Source: a virus. Taken from it: a DNA stretch of 31,619 nucleotides. The stretch covers positions 1 through 31,619 of the IMG/VR virus record IMGVR_UViG_3300034062_006018; one strand, given 5' to 3'. Below the pieces are notes generated by a model. The model was given only the letters and a program-made list of their open reading frames with translations, was not told the origin of the DNA and made no database searches. Position 1 is the stretch's first letter. Every line of letters starts with the position of its first letter. Shown here in pieces: positions 28,378 through 31,619 of this stretch. The position numbers and the translations under genes are program-made.

Positions 28378-28420
28378 ACCGGGCCGCACAATGCCGCCCG
28401 CCACTCCAGGAGCCCTCCCG

Positions 28421-28633
28421 ATGATTCGCGACTTGTTCCGCGCCGCCCTCGCGGCGATCGTGCTCTGGCCCGCCGCGCCGTCCAGGCCGGCGGCCCCGCC
28501 CGTGCCGGCCCCGGCCCCCGTCATGCTGCCCGTGGCGGCCCCGTGGCCCGCCCAGCCGCCCCCGCCCGGCCCCGTGGCCCGCATCATCGGGGCGGCCGAT
28601 CGGGTCGCGGCCCGATGGCTCCCCCCACTGTAG
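28421..28633 (+). CDS. Small proline/alanine-rich protein with hydrophobic N-terminus (70 aa)
   Basis: ATG 28421 has AGGAG ten bases upstream; ATG 28391 in the same frame is an alternative near the promoter start. The N-terminus MIRDLFRAALAAIVLWPA is a short signal or anchor, followed by a Pro/Ala-rich stretch (about 18-52) and RIIGAADRVAARWLPPL. It may be a membrane-tethered linker peptide. The high GC content makes open frames common here, so coding is moderately supported, helped by the promoter. Confidence 0.5.
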   Translation: MIRDLFRAALAAIVLWPAAPSRPAAPPVPAPAPVMLPVAAPWPAQPPPPGPVARIIGAADRVAARWLPPL

Positions 28634-28656
28634 GGGAAAAATCGAGGCCGTTTTTT
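28622..28656 (+). terminator. Weak terminator after the proline-rich gene
   Basis: CCCC ... GGGG flanks the stop region (about 28622-28636), then AAAAATCGAGGCCGTTTTTT gives a second small stem and a six-T run (28651-28656). Plausible intrinsic terminator, short stems. Confidence 0.4.
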
Positions 28657-28659
28657 CAA

Positions 28660-28685
28660 TTCGCCCAAGTGTCCAGTGGGGCGAA
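28660..28685. promoter_or_regulatory. 7-bp inverted repeat upstream of the cassette promoter
   Basis: TTCGCCC (28660-28666) faces GGGCGAA (28679-28685) with a 12-base gap. It lies 44 bases before the -35 of the promoter at 28730, so it could be an operator. Confidence 0.35.
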
Positions 28686-28729
28686 AAACTACTGGCGCGG
28701 CCGTGAAACAGCAAAAACGGAAAAAACGC

Positions 28730-28759
28730 TTGACAGGACTTGACCGGCTAGCGTAGAAT
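28730..28759 (+). promoter_or_regulatory. Strong sigma-70-like promoter of the AAA-VWA cassette
   Basis: TTGACA (28730-28735), 18-base spacer, TAGAAT (28754-28759). The leader (about 28766-28836) holds GGCGAC/GTCGCC-type palindromes before the first ATG at 28837. A near copy of its -35 and spacer lies at 31272-31292 without the -10. Confidence 0.65.
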
Positions 28760-28836
28760 GGTGGTGAAGCGAGGGGCGACCGGCGGCAACGTGTCGCCGG
28801 CCCCCCGCCGGAATAGGCGACCGGGAGACAAAAACG

Positions 28837-29004
28837 ATGGAATACGACCCTTTCTCGTGGATTCTCGACGAAATCGACGACCCCGCCGGCATGAGTGATG
28901 CCGATTTCGACGCGGCTATCGTGGCCCGCCTCGAAGCGCTCGATGAGTGCATGGCCGGAGTGTACGCCGATATGGAAGCGCTGGAGCGATTGGTCGGCGA
29001 ATAG
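28837..29004 (+). CDS. Small acidic protein (55 aa), first gene of AAA-VWA cassette
   Basis: ATG 28837 has GGGAG ten bases upstream. The protein is strongly acidic: MEYDPFSWILDEIDDPAGM, then SDADFDAAIVARLEALDE and a helical end ADMEALERLVGE. No family recognised. It stands first behind a good promoter and ahead of a MoxR-like ATPase. GAATAGGCGACCG is present both just before the gene (28811-28823) and at its stop (28999-29011), as if an upstream copy had been lost. Confidence 0.68.
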   Translation: MEYDPFSWILDEIDDPAGMSDADFDAAIVARLEALDECMAGVYADMEALERLVGE

Positions 29005-29021
29005 GCGACCGTAGGACATAA

Positions 29022-29065
29022 CCCGCCGGCCGTGTTTCGGGGCGATCGCCCCGGCGGCCGGCGGG
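29022..29065. other. Nested perfect palindromes (large hairpin) in the intergenic region
   Basis: Outer arms CCCGCCGGCC (29022-29031) and GGCCGGCGGG (29056-29065) enclose a 14-bp perfect palindrome GGGGCGATCGCCCC (29039-29052). No T-run follows, so an attenuator, mRNA-stability element or protein site is more likely than a terminator. Confidence 0.65.
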
Positions 29066-29102
29066 GGGACAGGTGACGATTGACAACGGGAGACGATGAA
29101 TC

Positions 29103-29780
29103 ATGGCTAAGGTAGACTCTTGGAAAGTGGCTGAGGCGGTGGTCGGCTGCGGCACGGGCAATACGCTGCTCTACGGCCCGCCCGGCACCGGGAAATCCTA
29201 TGCGGCCCAGGGCGGGGCGGCCGACGTGTTCAACGTGACGCTCACGCCGGAGACGCCGGCGGCCGAATTGCGGGGGCATTACCACCCCCGCGGCGGTGAA
29301 TTCGTCTGGCAGGATGGCCCCGTCGTGATGGCGCTTCGTCGCGGTGCTCGAATCGTGCTCAACGAAATCGACCACGCCGGCGGCGATACGCTGTCGTTCC
29401 TCTTGGCGGCGCTCGACAACCCGGAATCGTGCCGGATCACGCTCCCGTCCGGGGAGACGGTGCGGCCCGCCCCCGGGTTCCATTGTGTCGCGACGATGAA
29501 TGGCCGGCCGGAGGACTTGCTCCCGGCGCTCCGCGATCGGTTCGCGGCGGCGGTTGAAATCACTGACGTTCACCCGTCAGCCATCGAGGCGCTGTCGGAT
29601 GATCTGCGGAACGCGGCCCGTGGCACCGTGAACGCCGGGGAAAGCGATCGCGTTACCCTGCGTTCGTGGCTGGCGTTTGATCGGCTGCGGCCGATGATCG
29701 GGCCAGAGTTGGCGGCCCAGGCGGTTTTCGGCGTCGACTGGCGGGCTACGCTCGACAGTCTGACCGTGGCGGCCGAATAG
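29103..29780 (+). CDS. MoxR/CobS-like AAA ATPase
   Basis: 225 residues. Walker A is GPPGTGKS (25-32), Walker B is RIVLNEID (83-90, with N87-E88, a variant of DE seen in some AAA_5 members), sensor 1 is N133 in CVATMNGRPEDLL, and arginines R144 and R146 follow in ALRDRF. The C-terminal lid region is short. MoxR ATPases remodel partner proteins, usually together with a VWA protein, which follows here. GGGAG is ten bases upstream. It is shorter than typical MoxR (over 300). Confidence 0.87.
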   Translation: MAKVDSWKVAEAVVGCGTGNTLLYGPPGTGKSYAAQGGAADVFNVTLTPETPAAELRGHYHPRGGEFVWQDGPVVMALRRGARIVLNEIDHAGGDTLSFLLAALDNPESCRITLPSGETVRPAPGFHCVATMNGRPEDLLPALRDRFAAAVEITDVHPSAIEALSDDLRNAARGTVNAGESDRVTLRSWLAFDRLRPMIGPELAAQAVFGVDWRATLDSLTVAAE

Positions 29781-29796
29781 GCTCCCGTTGCCAGTG

Positions 29797-29825
29797 GCCC
29801 CGGCCGGCGCGTTGCCGGCCGGGGC
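29797..29825. other. Perfect 12-bp hairpin between AAA and VWA genes
   Basis: GCCCCGGCCGGC (29797-29808) and GCCGGCCGGGGC (29814-29825) with a GCGTT loop. It is not followed by T residues, so it may be an attenuator or mRNA processing/stability element that adjusts the AAA to VWA ratio. Confidence 0.7.
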
Positions 29826-29860
29826 GGATCGGATCGACACACTTTCCGGAGGATTGAATC

Positions 29861-31111
29861 ATGCCAGTTCAAGATAGAAACCGCCCCGTTCCGGCGGCAA
29901 TCGACGGGCGAACGTGGACGGTGCGAGAAAGCGCCAACGGTGGCGGCGCGTGCGACACGAAAAAGGCGGATATGTTCGCCCCGTTGGGCGGATCGCCCAC
30001 GGCTCGAATGATTCGTAATCACGAGTTGATCCACGCCCGCATCACGCCCCGGGTGAACGCCGGCGCTGAGGCGACGAAGGCCGGTTTGACCGTCGAGGCG
30101 CTGCAGTGGTCGGAAGATTACCGGGTCGGACTGATTCAAGCGCGTCGCGGCCTTGTCGACCGCGACGCGCTGTCGCCCGTCGAGTGTCAACTGATGGCTG
30201 GCAACGTGGCGCATGATCGCCGGCTCGTTGCCGGCTCGTTGCTGTCGCTGCTCCCGTTGCATGATCAACGGGAGCGGATGGAAGCCGCGCTCGTGGCGGC
30301 CGGTTGGGATTCGGGCGACCTCGCCGATATCCGATCGACGCTCCACGAGATAACCGACATGGCATACGCTCCGTTCCGCGATCGGCGGAGGGCGTCGATG
30401 AAGCGGAAGCCTACCGGGTTCCGCAAAATCACCGTGCCGTTGGCATCGTACTTCGATCACGAGTTCCCCGTAGCGCCGCCCCCGTCGAAAGCCGGGGACG
30501 GCAAGGCCGATCCAAAGATCGTCGAGAAACTCGACGCAATTCGAGGCATCGGCAAGTGGGGGAAACTCACTGACGTTCACCGGCTGAAACTCACTCGCGC
30601 TGTCAAGCCGCGCCGCCCGTTGGGGCGACGGTTTGCCGATACCGGCGTGATACCGTCAGCCGTTCACCGGCTGCCCGTCGACGGCGCTATCTTCACGACG
30701 AAGCGCCGGCAGCGGGGCGGGTCGATCCTGTGCGACAATTCCGGCTCGATGTCATACGATGATTCGGACATAGAGCGCATCATCCGGAATGCGCCGGCCG
30801 CCATGATTGCGTTTTATGCCGGCGGCCGCCGGGGCGGGAAGCCTATGGGGCGGATCGTGATCGCGGCCGATCGTGGCCGGGCTGCGACTGTCGACGAAGT
30901 AGAGCGCGCCATGCCGGGCGGGGAGAATTACGTTGACGGGCCGGCGCTGCGCTGGCTGGCGCGGCAACCCGCCCCGCGCTACTGGGTGAGCGATGAGGGC
31001 GTCGGCGGTGTGAGCGATTTCGGCGTCGGCGGGCCTTGCTGGCACGAGTGCCGCGCAATCTGCAGGGCTGCGAATATCACAATCGTCCCCTCGATCGACG
31101 CGATTCGATAG
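29861..31111 (+). CDS. VWA-domain protein (CobT/CoxE-like)
   Basis: 416 residues, CGGAGGAT about eight bases upstream. The C-terminal VWA domain has a full MIDAS: DNSGSM (292-297), with later elements GRIVIAADRG, GGENYVDGPAL and YWVSDEGVGG. The N-terminal two thirds is helical and basic, with NHELIHARITPRVNAGAEA, resembling the metallopeptidase-like/CobT part of chelatase partners but not clearly identified. With the AAA gene it should form a MoxR-VWA pair that acts on another protein or cofactor. Confidence 0.85.
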   Translation: MPVQDRNRPVPAAIDGRTWTVRESANGGGACDTKKADMFAPLGGSPTARMIRNHELIHARITPRVNAGAEATKAGLTVEALQWSEDYRVGLIQARRGLVDRDALSPVECQLMAGNVAHDRRLVAGSLLSLLPLHDQRERMEAALVAAGWDSGDLADIRSTLHEITDMAYAPFRDRRRASMKRKPTGFRKITVPLASYFDHEFPVAPPPSKAGDGKADPKIVEKLDAIRGIGKWGKLTDVHRLKLTRAVKPRRPLGRRFADTGVIPSAVHRLPVDGAIFTTKRRQRGGSILCDNSGSMSYDDSDIERIIRNAPAAMIAFYAGGRRGGKPMGRIVIAADRGRAATVDEVERAMPGGENYVDGPALRWLARQPAPRYWVSDEGVGGVSDFGVGGPCWHECRAICRAANITIVPSIDAIR

Positions 31112-31128
31112 TGGCCGGGTGAGTGTGG

Positions 31129-31166
31129 CCGGCCGGCGCTCAATTCGAGCGCCGGCCGGTTTTTTT
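31129..31166 (+). terminator. Strong rho-independent terminator of the AAA-VWA cassette
   Basis: A perfect 13-bp stem, CCGGCCGGCGCTC (31129-31141) and GAGCGCCGGCCGG (31147-31159), with a 5-base loop and a seven-T run (31160-31166). It closes the cassette. The stretch 31167-31297 shows no gene. Confidence 0.93.
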
Positions 31167-31271
31167 GTGCGCCGAGCCGAAATCGACGCAATAGGATTGC
31201 GCCTCCCGGCCGATCGCCGGGGCGGCCGACCCTCGATACCCCCGGTTTGACGCCCCGGCCGCCGGCCTCGA

Positions 31272-31292
31272 GACAGGCCTTGACCGGCTCGC
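31272..31292 (+). repeat. 21-bp near-perfect copy of the cassette promoter region
   Basis: GACAGGCCTTGACCGGCTCG (31272-31291) matches 28732-28752 with only two mismatches over 21 bases. The two copies bracket the small acidic gene, AAA and VWA genes and their terminator. Confidence 0.6.
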
Positions 31293-31297
31293 ATGGC

Positions 31298-31541
31298 CGA
31301 TCGCCCAGGTGCGCCGGCCTCGATCGCCCAGGTGCGCCGGCCTCGATCGCCCAGGTGCGCCGGCCTCGATCGCCCAGGTGCGCCGGCCTCGATCGCCCAG
31401 GTGCGCCCAGGTGCGCCCAGGTGCGCCGGCCTCGATCGCCCAGGTGCGCCGGCCTCGATCGCCCAGGTGCGCCCAGGTGCGCCCAGGTGCGCCCAGGTGC
31501 GCCCAGGTGCGCCGGCCTCGATCGCCCAGGTGCGCCGGCCT
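31298..31541. repeat. Compound tandem repeat of 23-nt (A) and 10-nt (B) units
   Basis: Unit A (GCGCCGGCCTCGATCGCCC plus AGGT, 23 nt) and unit B (GCGCCCAGGT, 10 nt, a shortened A) are arranged: partial A, A x4, B x2, A x2, B x4, A, partial A. Copies are identical to sight. There are no spacers. Coding is unlikely since 23 and 10 shift the frame. Confidence 0.9.
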
Positions 31542-31561
31542 CCCCGCGTGCAGGATGGCGG

Positions 31562-31603
31562 GGAAAATTTGCGGGCGGGGAGGGGGGGGCGGGCAATTTT
31601 TCC
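31562..31603. other. G-quadruplex-like G-tracts inside an AT-rich inverted repeat
   Basis: G-tracts at 31573-31575, 31577-31580, 31582-31589 and 31591-31593 are one base apart. They are flanked by GGAAAATTTGC (31562-31572) and GCAATTTTTCC (31593-31603), complementary but for one mismatch. It lies at the end of the window. Confidence 0.5.
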
Positions 31604-31619
31604 GGCGGCCCCGGCAGAC

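Noticed and set aside
31298-31541. CRISPR-like array or repeat protein
   Set aside because: There are no spacers, and unit lengths of 23 and 10 shift the reading frame.

Overview
The window looks like part of a GC-rich, tailed, probably temperate dsDNA phage or prophage. Phage character rests on a tail-fibre-like protein (2693-3565), a dNMP kinase, a tyrosine integrase beside divergently transcribed regulatory genes, a prim-pol/helicase replication block, two DNA methyltransferases, an HNH nuclease and long runs of tiny genes joined by 1-4 base overlaps. Terminase, portal, capsid and tail-tape genes are not here, so the window is only part of the genome. The host cannot be read from the sequence. 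The tail-fibre and Cys-rich protein types are ones I associate with environmental phages of Planctomycetota-like hosts, which is only a guess.

Layout, left to right. 1-4514 (+): end of a late/structural block with a metallophosphoesterase, dNMP kinase, a small virion-like protein, a one-TM coiled-coil protein, a tail-fibre-like protein and small genes including a DUF551 protein. 4597-6313: the lysogeny region, with integrase and a small gene on minus, divergent from a regulator built of two winged-HTH units; the shared spacer holds a palindromic -35-like element. 6378-12598 (+): replication, with an SNF2-like helicase, a coiled-coil protein, an acidic-tailed protein, a prim-pol protein and a UvrD-like helicase. 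The 120-base gap before the UvrD-like gene is full of palindromes and could be an origin or control region. 12595-21289 (+): accessory operon with an ExoX-C-like protein, a 51-aa basic protein, a 57-aa CsrA, a 31-aa membrane microprotein, a DNA methyltransferase, a SAM methyltransferase, two glycosyltransferases, HTH proteins, a VRR-NUC nuclease, small membrane proteins, a papain-like cysteine protease, a Cys-rich protein and an HNH nuclease.

21262-27876 (-): a compact operon of about 21 small genes, mostly unknown (DUF6915-like, DUF6878-like, HTPGPW-type, a zinc-finger microprotein, a C5-cytosine methyltransferase and HTH regulators). Upstream of it lie five 17-nt direct repeats, a CCCGCG hexamer array and a long alternating purine-pyrimidine tract. 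Degenerate single copies of the 17-nt repeat also occur inside the operon, once as the linker between two HTH domains.

28348-31619 (+): a more GC-rich segment of different texture. It carries two good promoters, a proline-rich small protein, and a cassette of small acidic protein, MoxR-like AAA ATPase and VWA protein, separated by perfect GGCCGG-type hairpins and closed by a strong terminator. A 21-bp near-perfect direct repeat brackets this cassette. The window ends in a two-unit (23/10 nt) tandem repeat and a G-quadruplex-like stretch.

Working model: integrase and regulators control lysogeny; the replication block copies the genome; the methyltransferases probably protect DNA; CsrA may rewire host mRNA use; the glycosyltransferases may alter the host surface or virion; the protease with its membrane neighbours may serve lysis. 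All family calls come from motifs read by eye, not from a database search.
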